Origin: Bacteroidales bacterium
GTDB lineage: Bacteria > Bacteroidota > Bacteroidia > Bacteroidales > UBA4417
Assembly (NCBI GenBank): GCA_016707705.1
Contig: JADJHD010000007.1
Coordinates: 1-64,000, forward strand
Direction: 5' to 3'
Length of the DNA: 64,000 nt
Position 1 is the stretch's first letter; each line of letters starts with the position of its first letter. The translations under genes and the position numbers were made by a program. The notes under the pieces are model-generated. The model saw only the letters and a program-made list of their open reading frames with translations. It was not told the DNA's origin and did no database searches. This document shows positions 1 to 9,284 of the stretch, one piece after another.

Positions 1-594
1 GTCTGGGCTGCTCCTTCCAACACTATTACAGGAAATACCATCCATGATATCTATGTCAGACGGCTGTTTTCCGGGGCAGAAATGGCAGGAATCAAATTTC
101 ATGGTGCAGTTGATGTTAAAATTGAAGGCAATCACATATATTCTGTCAATATCGGGATATGGCTCGACTGGATGGCTCAGGGTGCCCAGATGAACCGGAA
201 CCTGATGCACGATAACCTCACCGATATCTATCTGGAGGTAAATCACGGCCCCATGCTGATCAGCAATAATATTCTGCTTTCGCCTGACGGACTGGTGATG
301 AATTCAAGTGGCGCTGCAGTAGTGAATAACCTCTTCAGCGGCAGGATTGATGCATTGTATTATGATGCCCGCCTCACTCCATATCTGAAACCGCATTCAA
401 CCTCCATCGATAAACTTGCCGACAATGCAGGAGGCGATGTTCAGTTCTACAATAACCTCTTTGTGAATGGCAGCAATGCAAGTCAGTACAGCAAGGCACT
501 GCAGCCTGTGATTTTTGATGGAAATGTATTCACGAAGGATTGTGTCAGACCAACAGCGGATTCCACGATCAAAAAAAAACGGGGAAATGAATGA
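1..594 (+). CDS. Right-handed parallel beta-helix protein, 5'-partial and frameshifted
   Basis: The reading frame is open from base 1, so the start lies upstream of the window. The visible 197 residues are rich in Asn-based turns (motifs such as GNTIHDIY, NNLFVNG, FDGNVF) typical of right-handed parallel beta-helix carbohydrate-active proteins. The frame runs into nine A residues at 571-579, then ends after KKKRGNE. The residues expected at the C-terminus of this family continue in the +1 frame (see 572-940), so this is the front part of a gene interrupted by a frameshift. It is probably secreted and acts on polysaccharide, in keeping with the GH3 gene downstream. The substrate cannot be told. 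Confidence 0.75.
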   Translation, partial: VWAAPSNTITGNTIHDIYVRRLFSGAEMAGIKFHGAVDVKIEGNHIYSVNIGIWLDWMAQGAQMNRNLMHDNLTDIYLEVNHGPMLISNNILLSPDGLVMNSSGAAVVNNLFSGRIDALYYDARLTPYLKPHSTSIDKLADNAGGDVQFYNNLFVNGSNASQYSKALQPVIFDGNVFTKDCVRPTADSTIKKKRGNE

Positions 595-940
595 TGCTGG
601 AAGGGAAAAACTGAGGAATTCCAAGCCTTACACGGCATCCGAAACGAATACCATTGATGCCCCGGATTTCGATTCCGGGCTGAAACTACTAACAGAAAAC
701 GGATCTGTCTATCTCGAAATTAACCTCTCATCAGACTGGTGTACCGCTCAAAAAAGAAGGATCATTACAAGTTCAATCCTGGGCAAGGCCATAGTTCCTG
801 GTCTACCCTTTGAAAATCCGGATGGCTCAGCGATTGTTCTGGATAAGGACTACTGGGGAAAACAGAGAAATGAGTCAAATCCATCACCCGGCCCTTTTGA
901 AATCTCAAAAAGCGGAAAGCAGAAAATCAAGGTTTGGTAA
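572..940 (+). pseudogene. Displaced C-terminal part of the beta-helix protein
   Basis: In the frame one base on from the preceding gene, about 122 codons stay open to a TAA at 938-940. The product has a compact C-terminal domain (DFDSGLKLL, VYLEINLSSDW, GKAIVPGLPFENPDG, GPFEISKSGKQKIKVW) that I recognise as the usual end of long beta-helix glycan-active proteins of Bacteroidota. It has no plausible start of its own. Removing one A from the A9 run at 571-579 joins it in frame to the upstream gene. The break is therefore either a homopolymer sequencing error, a real inactivating mutation or, less likely, slippage. Confidence 0.65.
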
Positions 941-1215
941 GTATCGGAAACGTTTTTCGGTGTGAAAACAAGTTGGGGATCACTTCCCAAACTATTCAGC
1001 ATTGCGGTTCACACTTTCTCTTCAATTTATCCCTTCCGGTCTCTGTTGCAAAAATTTGAAAATCTTTACATTTCAGTCCATGTATGTCCAAAAAATCGGA
1101 TTTTCTGTACAAATACAACCATCAGGGCAATTCAAAATCATGATTGCTCTATATTTACTCTGAAATAGAAAGGCATCCCATTTAGAATAATCTCTTCCAC
1201 TTTAATCAACATCAA

Positions 1216-3459
1216 ATGAAAAGAACTGCCATTAACCTATTGATAATCATAATATCAATCGCAATACTTCCCCGGATTTCCTCAGCTCAAAACAACAGCA
1301 TCTCCCATAAAGTTGATTCTGTTTTGAACCTGATGACGCTTCAGGAGAAGATTGGTCAGCTGAACCAGTACAACGACGATCTGTATGCAACCGGTCCTGT
1401 TACAGTGGATGCCAACAAGATCGCCCAGATTAAAAGAGGAGAACTGGGATCCATATTGAATAGTCAGGGTACAACCCGAACAACAGGATGGCAGAATATC
1501 GCCATGCAGTCGAGGCTGAAAATACCTCTACTTTTCGGACAGGATGTAGTCCATGGATACAAGACTACCTTCCCTATTCCCCTAGCCGAATCCTGCAGTT
1601 GGGATCTGGACCTGATGGAGAAATCGGCCAGGATTGCAGCCACTGAAGCCAGTGCAGGAGGAATCCACTGGACTTTTGCCCCAATGGTAGATATTGCTCG
1701 TGATCCGCGCTGGGGAAGGGTAATGGAAGGTGCAGGTGAAGACACCTATCTGGGTTCCAGGATTGCCTATGCCAGGGTTAAGGGCTTTCAGGGCGAGATT
1801 CCAGGGGCTACCAATTCAGTGATGGCCTGTGCCAAGCATTATGCAGCCTATGGAGCGGCAGTTGGTGGAAGGGATTACAATTCGGTGGATATGAGCGAAC
1901 GTCAATTGTTCGAATATTACCTCCCCCCTTTCAAAGCAGCCCTTGATGCCAATGTATCAACCTTCATGAATGCCTTCAATGACCTGAATGGAGTGCCGGC
2001 AACAGGAAATAAATACCTGCAGCGGGATATCCTCAAAGGTCTCTGGAATTTTCAGGGCTTTGTAGTCAGCGACTGGGCTTCGGTTGGTGGAATGATCACC
2101 CATGGCTACGTTAAGAACGAATACGAGGCTGCTCTTGCCGCAATTACTGCCGGATGCGATATGGATATGGAAAGCCGCTGCTACAAAAACAATCTTGCAC
2201 AGCTGGTTCAGGATGGTAAAGTCCCGGTTGCACTTATTGATGACGCAGTAAGAAGGATTCTCCGCAAAAAGTTTGAACTTGGACTTTTCGATGATCCCTA
2301 TAAATTCAGCAATTCTGAGAGGGAGACAGAGGCCCTGAATAATCCCGAGCATGCAAAAACTGCCAGGGAAATTGCAGCCAAGAGCATTGTCCTGCTTAAG
2401 AATGAGAATAACCTCCTGCCTCTTTCAAAAAAGCTTAAAACCATTGCCTTTATTGGTCCTTTGGTGAAAGCTGTAAAGCAGAACAAGGGTTTCTGGGATG
2501 TTGAAGTCCCGGATACTGACTCTAACTTCATTGTTTCCCAGTGGGAAGGATTAACGGACAAACTGGGCAAGAACACCAATCTTCTGTATGCAGAAGGCTG
2601 CAAGGTTCAGGGAGAAGACAGGAGTGGATTTGAGGAAGCCGTGAATGTGGCAAAACAAGCTGATGTTGTGATTTTGAGCATTGGTGAACTCAGGGATATG
2701 TCGGGAGAAGCAAGAAGTCGCAGCAATATCAATATCCCCGGGGTTCAGGAAGAACTGCTGAAGGCAATCCTCGCGACAGGCAAGCCTGTGGTGGTGCTGA
2801 TCAATGCAGGTAGGCCCCTGATCTTCGATTATACTGCTGAGAATGCTACGGCTATCCTTTACACCTGGTGGCTGGGCAGTGAAGCCGGTAATGCAATTGC
2901 CGATGTACTATTCGGGGATGTGAATCCCTCCGCCAAGATAACCATGACCTTTCCGCGCAGCGTGGGACAAATTCCCATCTACTACAATCATTTCAATACC
3001 GGAAATCCGCCAAAGGACGATAACGATCGTTTCTACCGCTCTGCCTATATAGATCTTTCAATTTACCCAAAATATGAGTTTGGCTATGGATTGAGTTATA
3101 CTTCCTTCAAGTATTCAAACCTGCAGCTGAGCAAGAAGAAGATGAAAGCCGGGGAAAGCATTCAGGTTTCGGTGACCATTACCAATACAGGAAAATACGA
3201 GGGCGAAGAAATTGTGCAGCTTTACCTCCGCGACAAGGCAGCTTCGGTGGTCAGGCCGGTGAAGGAACTCAGGGATTTCAAAAAGCTTAATCTGAAGGCT
3301 GGTGAATCCAAGACCATTCAGTTCATCATCGACAAGGAAAAGCTTTCCTTCTTCAATCAGCAATTGCAATGGGTTGCAGAACCCGGCGAATTTGATCTGA
3401 TGATTGGAGCCTCTTCAAGGGATATCAAGCTGAATGACAGCTTTGAACTGATCGATTAA
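1216..3459 (+). CDS. bglX: Glycoside hydrolase family 3 beta-glucosidase (BglX-like)
   Basis: A 747-residue exported enzyme expected to release beta-linked glucose or related sugars from oligosaccharides in the periplasm. Residues 1-24 are a signal peptide ending at ISSAQ. The GH3 N-terminal barrel spans about 35-355 and carries the nucleophile Asp286 in FVVSDWAS, with the substrate-binding KHYAAYGAAVGGRDYN segment before it. The GH3 C-terminal alpha/beta domain spans about 390-610 and a fibronectin-III-like domain about 650-735 (EEIVQLYLRD). Length and order match E. coli BglX (765 residues). No promoter of the TAnnTTTG type was found in the 275 bases upstream. The beta-helix gene before it may belong to the same glycan locus. 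Confidence 0.93.
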   Translation: MKRTAINLLIIIISIAILPRISSAQNNSISHKVDSVLNLMTLQEKIGQLNQYNDDLYATGPVTVDANKIAQIKRGELGSILNSQGTTRTTGWQNIAMQSRLKIPLLFGQDVVHGYKTTFPIPLAESCSWDLDLMEKSARIAATEASAGGIHWTFAPMVDIARDPRWGRVMEGAGEDTYLGSRIAYARVKGFQGEIPGATNSVMACAKHYAAYGAAVGGRDYNSVDMSERQLFEYYLPPFKAALDANVSTFMNAFNDLNGVPATGNKYLQRDILKGLWNFQGFVVSDWASVGGMITHGYVKNEYEAALAAITAGCDMDMESRCYKNNLAQLVQDGKVPVALIDDAVRRILRKKFELGLFDDPYKFSNSERETEALNNPEHAKTAREIAAKSIVLLKNENNLLPLSKKLKTIAFIGPLVKAVKQNKGFWDVEVPDTDSNFIVSQWEGLTDKLGKNTNLLYAEGCKVQGEDRSGFEEAVNVAKQADVVILSIGELRDMSGEARSRSNINIPGVQEELLKAILATGKPVVVLINAGRPLIFDYTAENATAILYTWWLGSEAGNAIADVLFGDVNPSAKITMTFPRSVGQIPIYYNHFNTGNPPKDDNDRFYRSAYIDLSIYPKYEFGYGLSYTSFKYSNLQLSKKKMKAGESIQVSVTITNTGKYEGEEIVQLYLRDKAASVVRPVKELRDFKKLNLKAGESKTIQFIIDKEKLSFFNQQLQWVAEPGEFDLMIGASSRDIKLNDSFELID

Positions 3460-3555
3460 TCAGTCCCGGTGATTAGAAAAACCTGAATGCAAAAGTCGAT
3501 TCCGGCAACTGGAACAAATACGTTTTTGCAAGGTTTTAATCGAATTTCTGAATCT

Positions 3556-4386
3556 TTAATCCTCTACAAGATCAGCAGGATCAGGCTTGGGGGCAACACG
3601 TTTGGCAACGATAATGCTGGCTTCATAAAGCGCCCAAAGGGGAATGGTTACGATAATCTGGCTGAACACATCCGGAGGAGTAATAATTGCTGCTAGAATC
3701 AGCACTATAACGAAGGCATATTTACGATTTTTCACCAGAAAAGTCGGGGTAATCAGTCCTACCTTGGCAAGTACATAAATAACCACCGGCATCTCAAAAA
3801 CCAGTCCTACAGAAAGCACTACAGAAGTTACCGTACTGATATAACTGCTCAATGCTATCTGGTTGTCAACCATTGTACTAACCTGATAGGTTCCAAGGAA
3901 GTTTAGCGTCCAGGGCACCATAAAGAAATAGGAAAACAGAATCCCTACCAGGAACAGTGCCGACATGATAAATACCGCGGTCCGGGCATATTTTCTCTCC
4001 TTCTCATATAAGGCAGGTTTAACAAATTGCCAAAGTTGCCAAAACACATAAGGCATGGCAAGAATCAACCCGAAAACCATCGAAATGGTCATATGGGTCA
4101 TGAACTGTCCTGACAGGTTGAAGTTTATGAGCTTAATATGCGTATCTGTCATGCAAAGTGAATCCACATGAAGAAATTCGCCAAGCTTACAGAGCCATTT
4201 GTAGGTGATGAATTCACCATCCTTGGGTGCCAGAATAATCTTATCGAATATAATGTCCCTCTCTAAAAAAGCAAGCACAGCCATTGCTATGACGGCCAGA
4301 ACAATCCTGATCAACCTCTTGCGCAGTTCTGCAAGATGATCCCAGAAAGTCATTTCGCTTACCTTTTCTTCCTTCACTTCTGTCAA
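3556..4386 (-). CDS. tatC: Sec-independent protein translocase TatC
   Basis: TatC is the membrane receptor of the twin-arginine pathway, which exports folded cofactor-bearing proteins. The product has six hydrophobic segments and the family opening MTFWDHLAELRKRLIRI, then FGLILAMPYVFWQLWQFVKPALYEKE and AAIITPPDVFSQ. The frame starts at a TTG (4386); an ATG at 4353 would begin directly at MTFWDHLAEL and is an alternative. The C-terminal tail KPDPADLVED is longer than in E. coli. It is convergent with the GH3 gene. Likely clients in this window are the molybdopterin oxidoreductase (TRRDFIK motif, 20986-23226) and the Rieske protein near 26 kb. TatA/B are not nearby. Confidence 0.95.
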   Translation of the reverse strand: MTEVKEEKVSEMTFWDHLAELRKRLIRIVLAVIAMAVLAFLERDIIFDKIILAPKDGEFITYKWLCKLGEFLHVDSLCMTDTHIKLINFNLSGQFMTHMTISMVFGLILAMPYVFWQLWQFVKPALYEKERKYARTAVFIMSALFLVGILFSYFFMVPWTLNFLGTYQVSTMVDNQIALSSYISTVTSVVLSVGLVFEMPVVIYVLAKVGLITPTFLVKNRKYAFVIVLILAAIITPPDVFSQIIVTIPLWALYEASIIVAKRVAPKPDPADLVED

Positions 4387-4409
4387 TTAATTAGGTTGGA
4401 ACTCTGAAG

Positions 4410-4417
4410 CAAAAGTA
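4410..4417 (-). promoter_or_regulatory. -7 box of tatC promoter
   Basis: The minus strand reads TACTTTTG, a match to the Bacteroidota -7 consensus TAnnTTTG, 24 bases upstream of the tatC frame. No clear TTTG -33 box lies 19 bases further upstream. Confidence 0.45.
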
Positions 4418-4452
4418 ATGATTTGAACTGTAATATTGTTGGCATCAGGTAT

Positions 4453-4460
4453 TACCTTTG
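4453..4460 (+). promoter_or_regulatory. -7 box upstream of the PKD/T9SS surface protein gene
   Basis: TACCTTTG matches the Bacteroidota -7 consensus and lies about 100 bases before the ATG at 4559, which would give an untranslated leader of about 90 bases. The same TACCTTTG octamer precedes genes at 16060 and 45282. Confidence 0.5.
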
Positions 4461-4558
4461 TATAGAAAGGCTTGTTCTGTTGTGATCGCAGGACTGTCCG
4501 GACCAGAAACCACGCAAATTTTCACAGAACGAGGGAAAAATCTTGTTTTGATTGTTAA

Positions 4559-7500
4559 ATGTTTATGCCAACAAATCGGATCCTTCATTTATTGATCCGG
4601 GAATTGCCTGTTAGGGTAATTCTGTTGACTGCTTTTGCCATTTCTGCCCATAATTTTCTGCTGGCGGAAGGGACCCGGCAAATGGAGCCACTGAACGCCC
4701 CTGATTCTTCCTATTGCAGGATTGCTCTAACGCAGAACGTTGATGATCACAGAATTCCATTTGCACTTGTAAATTGCTCCGAAGATTACAGACTTCTGAT
4801 TTCTGTAAAAGATTATCTGCATGAAAAGATATACCTCGGGTTTGGTTCAATTTCAGATTATTACGAAGAAAATATCCTTCTCTACGATGTGAAATTTCAG
4901 GTTAAGGATCAGGCTGGAAATGTGATTCCCGGATTCGCGCTTCAACCACTACCATCGGATCCCCAGGATGCAGGTTTTATCTCAACCCGGGCTCAGGCAT
5001 TGGCCGGCCCCAATATCAGCGCAGGCAATCCTGCAGGTTATACACCTCTGATCCTGACTCCTCCAGCCAATGGCAATTACATCCTGGAATTCAATATTCC
5101 ATTGATGAAAAAAAATGAAGCAAGGATCTTCAAATATTTTGATGTTACTGTTGCGAATGGAACGCAGCAAATAAACGGCAGACTATGGAGCAAGGCATGG
5201 CAATTCAGCTCTTCCAGTATTGATGCTTCCGAAAAGGCCACTTATGCCAGTTTCTTCATTTACTCAAACGACAGCATAGTAACCCGCTTCAACTGCAATG
5301 GTTTGGCAGGAGGAATCTGGGCCATTTACAGCAACGAATGGGGAACCTCTACATCCGGAAACTGGAATGAAAGAAGACGATCCATTGGTGGAAATGCCAG
5401 TGTAAGACCTGAATACGGTATTTTCCTGAATGATCCTGACCTAAGCCTGTTTCCCTCTGGAAGCATAGGCCAGCTGTTGAATTTTGAAGTCTCTTCACCC
5501 AGCTGCGATACAGCAGTGACTTTTAAAGCAAACGTTAGCAAGGGAGGCAATCTGGAGGTGCTGCTGGACCTGCCGCCTCTCAATCCCGGGACTACAGGAC
5601 CTGAAGATATTCAGCTTGGTTACCAGGTGCATTCAGGGTTAAATAATCTGGAACCGGGATGGAACGGATTAAACGGATTAGGTTTACCGGTGCCGAATGG
5701 GACCAATATCTCCGCCAGAATCCGCTTTCTAAACGGCCTGACCAATATTCCCCTTTATGATGTTGAGGACAATCCCTCCGGTTTCAAGGTTGATATTCAG
5801 CGGCCGCTCCCAGCAAACGGAATCAGTAAGCTCAAGCTTTACTGGGACGACACCCATTTGCCCCCTCAGACCTTCCCCAACAGCAATACAAATGGCTGTT
5901 ACTATACTGGCACCTCACCGGTTAGCGGCTGTCATGAGTGGACCATCACCCAGCTTCTGGGGGATATCAATACCGTGAATACATGGTGGTATTACTCAAC
6001 TGATCAGGTATTGCAGCTCTCATTTAACCTGCTGCTTAAACCCACAACAGCGAAGCTATCAGGGCCGGGAGTAGTATGCAAGGGACAACAAGGAAATTTC
6101 CAATCGGCTCTTGTACCGTTTGCCGAACAATACCACTGGTCGCTGAATGGCTCTGGCATGTCAAAGGATACTGTAACCCTTGCCCCTACCCGGTCCTGGA
6201 ATATTTCAACCGGAAATGGTTTTCCTGAAGGAGATTACCTGTTAACGGTTTACGCTTCCAACTCAGGTTGCGGAAACGGGGGCTCTTCTTCCATGACCTT
6301 TGCTATTATTGGAAATTCACCTCCGCCAATCAGCGGACAAGCGCTTATTTGCACGTCACAGCAGGCTGAATTTAACCTTCCGGGATTGTACCCTCAGGTA
6401 ACATGGAGCAGCAGCAAAGGCAAAACTATCAGTGTCGAAAATCAGGGAAGCAAGGCATTTATTAGCTGGGAAGAAGCAGGCACAGATACCATAACTGCTG
6501 TTTCTTCGAGCGACTGCGGTAACAGAACTTCCATTATGCCTGTAGTCATCAATCCTTCGGCCGTTCCCAATGTGGAAATACTTCCTTTCAATACCAGTTG
6601 TCCCGGAATGCCAATCAGTTTCCATGACCATTCCTCGTTGACATCAGGAGCAATCGTTTCAAGGAGCTATGACTGGGGAAACGGACAAACCTATTCGGGA
6701 CTGGATACACTTCTTGAAAGAACTTTTACGAATGAAGGCTCATACCCGGTTAAATATCAGATTACTACTGATAAAGCCTGTGTTTCGGAGAAAATTTTTG
6801 CAATTAACATTATTCCCTACCCGATCGCTTCCTTTACGTATTCGGGAAATTGCAGTGCTCAGACTACTCATTTCAGGGATAATTCAAGCGGAATTGAACT
6901 TTCCAGCTGGAAATGGACATCGGGAGGTATTGTTGATCCAACAGGATCCCCTGTTCAGGGTGCTGCTGATATAATTTTCAATCAGACCGGCCTTCAAACT
7001 GTTTCACTACTGGTTAGCAACAAATATGGCTGCCGCGATACTGTCACTGAACAGGTAATGATTCACCCTCCTCCTCAGGCTGCGTTTGAGCATGAATTGC
7101 TTTGCAGCCATAATCAGGCATTATTCAGGGATCAGAGTCTGGAAGGTGATACCAGTCTGTATTCCTATGAGTGGAAAGCTATTTCATCATCAGGTAACCT
7201 TGATCAGGATTCAGGAAAGGAAGTCTATCTCTCCTTTGATGAACCCGGTCAGGCAACTATTCAACTAAACATTACCGATAATTTTGGCTGCACTGATTTT
7301 AAAGAGGCAGATTTTGAAGTGGTAAAATCTCCGGAAGCTGAATTCCAGTATTTTGAGATAGAGGGCACTTCAGGTTCCACACTGGGTTTTACGAACAATT
7401 CTGAAGATGCAGCCTCCTATGCCTGGGACTTCAGCACCCCTGTCACTTCAAACCTTGCCGAACCAAGGACAAGTTTCACAGCTGAGGGGAATTATTCTAT

Positions 7501-7852
7501 TCAACTCATTGTCACGAATATTGAAGGCTGCCGCGATACCATTGTCAAATCCTACTATTTCACTCCGGGAACCTGGATTCCCAATGCATTCAGTCCAAAT
7601 GCCGACGGACTTAACGATGTCTTCAGACCGGTAAGCTTAAGGAACACTCTTTCCCCTTATAGCCTGCAGGTTTACAACACCTGGGGACAATTGATTTTCA
7701 TGTCGGAGGATCCTTCCCGGGGTTGGGATGGCCGTTACAAAGGTCGTCAATGCGAGGCAGCAGATTATTTCTACAGGCTGCGATACAGGCAGGATGCTAC
7801 GGATAATCAGGAAATGGTCGTACGGGAAGGATTTGTAACTTTGATACGTTAA
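4559..7852 (+). CDS. PKD-domain surface protein with type B T9SS C-terminal domain
   Basis: A 1097-residue exported protein. The N-terminus has a hydrophobic segment (ILLTAFAISAHNFLL) that can serve as a signal peptide. The first 480 residues match nothing I know. About 490-1000 holds an Ig-like domain and four PKD-type repeats, seen from YDWGNGQTYSG, WKWTSGG, YEWKAIS and AYAWDFSTPV. Residues from about 1003 form the gliding-motility-type C-terminal domain (TWIPNAFSPNADGLNDVF, QVYNTWGQLIF, GWDGRYKG), the type B export signal of the type IX secretion system. It is therefore expected at the cell surface or in the medium. Function is unknown; PKD repeats in such proteins often aid adhesion or polymer binding. 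Confidence 0.85.
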   Translation: MFMPTNRILHLLIRELPVRVILLTAFAISAHNFLLAEGTRQMEPLNAPDSSYCRIALTQNVDDHRIPFALVNCSEDYRLLISVKDYLHEKIYLGFGSISDYYEENILLYDVKFQVKDQAGNVIPGFALQPLPSDPQDAGFISTRAQALAGPNISAGNPAGYTPLILTPPANGNYILEFNIPLMKKNEARIFKYFDVTVANGTQQINGRLWSKAWQFSSSSIDASEKATYASFFIYSNDSIVTRFNCNGLAGGIWAIYSNEWGTSTSGNWNERRRSIGGNASVRPEYGIFLNDPDLSLFPSGSIGQLLNFEVSSPSCDTAVTFKANVSKGGNLEVLLDLPPLNPGTTGPEDIQLGYQVHSGLNNLEPGWNGLNGLGLPVPNGTNISARIRFLNGLTNIPLYDVEDNPSGFKVDIQRPLPANGISKLKLYWDDTHLPPQTFPNSNTNGCYYTGTSPVSGCHEWTITQLLGDINTVNTWWYYSTDQVLQLSFNLLLKPTTAKLSGPGVVCKGQQGNFQSALVPFAEQYHWSLNGSGMSKDTVTLAPTRSWNISTGNGFPEGDYLLTVYASNSGCGNGGSSSMTFAIIGNSPPPISGQALICTSQQAEFNLPGLYPQVTWSSSKGKTISVENQGSKAFISWEEAGTDTITAVSSSDCGNRTSIMPVVINPSAVPNVEILPFNTSCPGMPISFHDHSSLTSGAIVSRSYDWGNGQTYSGLDTLLERTFTNEGSYPVKYQITTDKACVSEKIFAINIIPYPIASFTYSGNCSAQTTHFRDNSSGIELSSWKWTSGGIVDPTGSPVQGAADIIFNQTGLQTVSLLVSNKYGCRDTVTEQVMIHPPPQAAFEHELLCSHNQALFRDQSLEGDTSLYSYEWKAISSSGNLDQDSGKEVYLSFDEPGQATIQLNITDNFGCTDFKEADFEVVKSPEAEFQYFEIEGTSGSTLGFTNNSEDAASYAWDFSTPVTSNLAEPRTSFTAEGNYSIQLIVTNIEGCRDTIVKSYYFTPGTWIPNAFSPNADGLNDVFRPVSLRNTLSPYSLQVYNTWGQLIFMSEDPSRGWDGRYKGRQCEAADYFYRLRYRQDATDNQEMVVREGFVTLIR

Positions 7853-7952
7853 CTTTGCTTTCATTCAGCCTGTAAAGCACTTTTACAGATGGCTGCTTTG
7901 CTGATTTTGATTTAATTCTGATTAAATAATCCCGGGAAATTAATTTTCACTT

Positions 7953-9059
7953 ATGTCGGATCACCATCGCCTTATCTCTCTTGATGCCTTAAGGGGCCTG
8001 ACCATTATCGGAATGATCATAGTGAATAATCCCGGTGACTGGTATGCCTATCCCCCCCTTTGTCATGCGGAGTGGATCGGTTGCACTCCCACCGACCTGG
8101 TTTTCCCGTTTTTCCTTTTCATCATGGGATTTTCCCTGTTTCTTTCTGTCAGCCGCCGCCTGCAAAAGGGAAGTTCTAAAAAGGATTTGTTGATTCATCT
8201 TGCAAAACGATCTGCCATAATCTTCCTGATCGGACTCATCCTTAATGCTATCCCATTCAAAGACTTAGGTAATTTGCGCATACTTGGAGTTCTACAACGC
8301 ATAGCCCTGGTCAATTTCTTCTGCGGTTTGATGTTGCTGTATATTCCCAGAAAGAGCCGCGCATTTATTGCCTACTCAATACTGTTTGCCTACTGGATTC
8401 TGCTGGAATTCATCCCTTCCCCGCTCTCCGTTGTTCCAACCATTGCCTACGAATACAATTGGGTTGCATGGTTTGACCAGCTTGTATTGGGACGTCATAC
8501 CTGGGGACAAATGCCTCTCATGGATCCGGAAGGCATACTCAGCACTTTTCCGGCTATTGTAACCGGATTAATCGGGATGGAAATGGCGCATCTTTTCAAT
8601 CAAACCGGCGACAAGAAAGATCGCGTTATACAACTTTTCTTTTTTGGCTTTCTCCTTACAGCTGCCGGATTATCCTGGGGCACAATCTTCCCATTGGTTA
8701 AGAAACTATGGACCAGTTCCTATGTGCTTTATACAGCAGGACTCGCCTCTATGACCCTTGGAGCCATGTACTGGATTATCGACCTTAGGAAAAAGGAGAA
8801 ATGGACGAGGCTGCTGATCGCATTTGGAAGCAATCCGCTTGCCTTGTATGTCGGCTCCGATTTAATTATTATGCTCCTTTGGTTGCTACCGATTTTCGGG
8901 ACAAATCACCTCATCCTGAACACTTGGATATTCAAAGGCCTGACTGACATGAATATAAGTCCTAATATTGCTTCCCTTACCTGGGCAATTCTTTATACTT
9001 CATTCTGGGCTGTAATTGCTACAATTTTGTACAAGAGGAAAATAATAATAAAGGTCTGA
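7953..9059 (+). CDS. NagX/HGSNAT-like membrane acyltransferase (DUF5009 type)
   Basis: A 368-residue integral membrane protein with about ten hydrophobic segments. The start RLISLDALRGLTIIGMIIVN is the hallmark of the heparan-alpha-glucosaminide N-acetyltransferase/NagX family, followed by TDLVFPFFLFIMGFSLFLS. Members transfer acyl groups to sugars across the membrane, and in Bacteroidota they often accompany glycan-use genes, which fits the GH3 and GH29 genes on either side. The substrate is not deducible. The ATG is preceded by 100 bases with no recognised promoter. Confidence 0.85.
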   Translation: MSDHHRLISLDALRGLTIIGMIIVNNPGDWYAYPPLCHAEWIGCTPTDLVFPFFLFIMGFSLFLSVSRRLQKGSSKKDLLIHLAKRSAIIFLIGLILNAIPFKDLGNLRILGVLQRIALVNFFCGLMLLYIPRKSRAFIAYSILFAYWILLEFIPSPLSVVPTIAYEYNWVAWFDQLVLGRHTWGQMPLMDPEGILSTFPAIVTGLIGMEMAHLFNQTGDKKDRVIQLFFFGFLLTAAGLSWGTIFPLVKKLWTSSYVLYTAGLASMTLGAMYWIIDLRKKEKWTRLLIAFGSNPLALYVGSDLIIMLLWLLPIFGTNHLILNTWIFKGLTDMNISPNIASLTWAILYTSFWAVIATILYKRKIIIKV

Positions 9060-9284
9060 TTCCCTATTATTTACCACTTCTTATACCTTTCTGGTATCCT
9101 TTTCTGAACCAAGTGCCCTAAAACCAGGATTTGCCAACTCCTATTTTTGGTCAAATTTTGGTTATATCTACCTGAATATCAGATGGTATTTCAGGATGAT
9201 CTCCAGGCACCCGATACAATTGGATTTTGAATATAACTTTTTGGCTATTGGGAGATTAACCTTTACCAAGTAAATGTCCTGTCA

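Noticed and set aside
571..579. Programmed ribosomal frameshift on A9
   Set aside because: No downstream stimulator structure or upstream Shine-Dalgarno-like site was seen; error or mutation is simpler, so it is not claimed.
962..1168. 68-codon frame after the beta-helix gene
   Set aside because: Begins with GTG, has poor codon use and no motif; probably accidental in the intergenic region.
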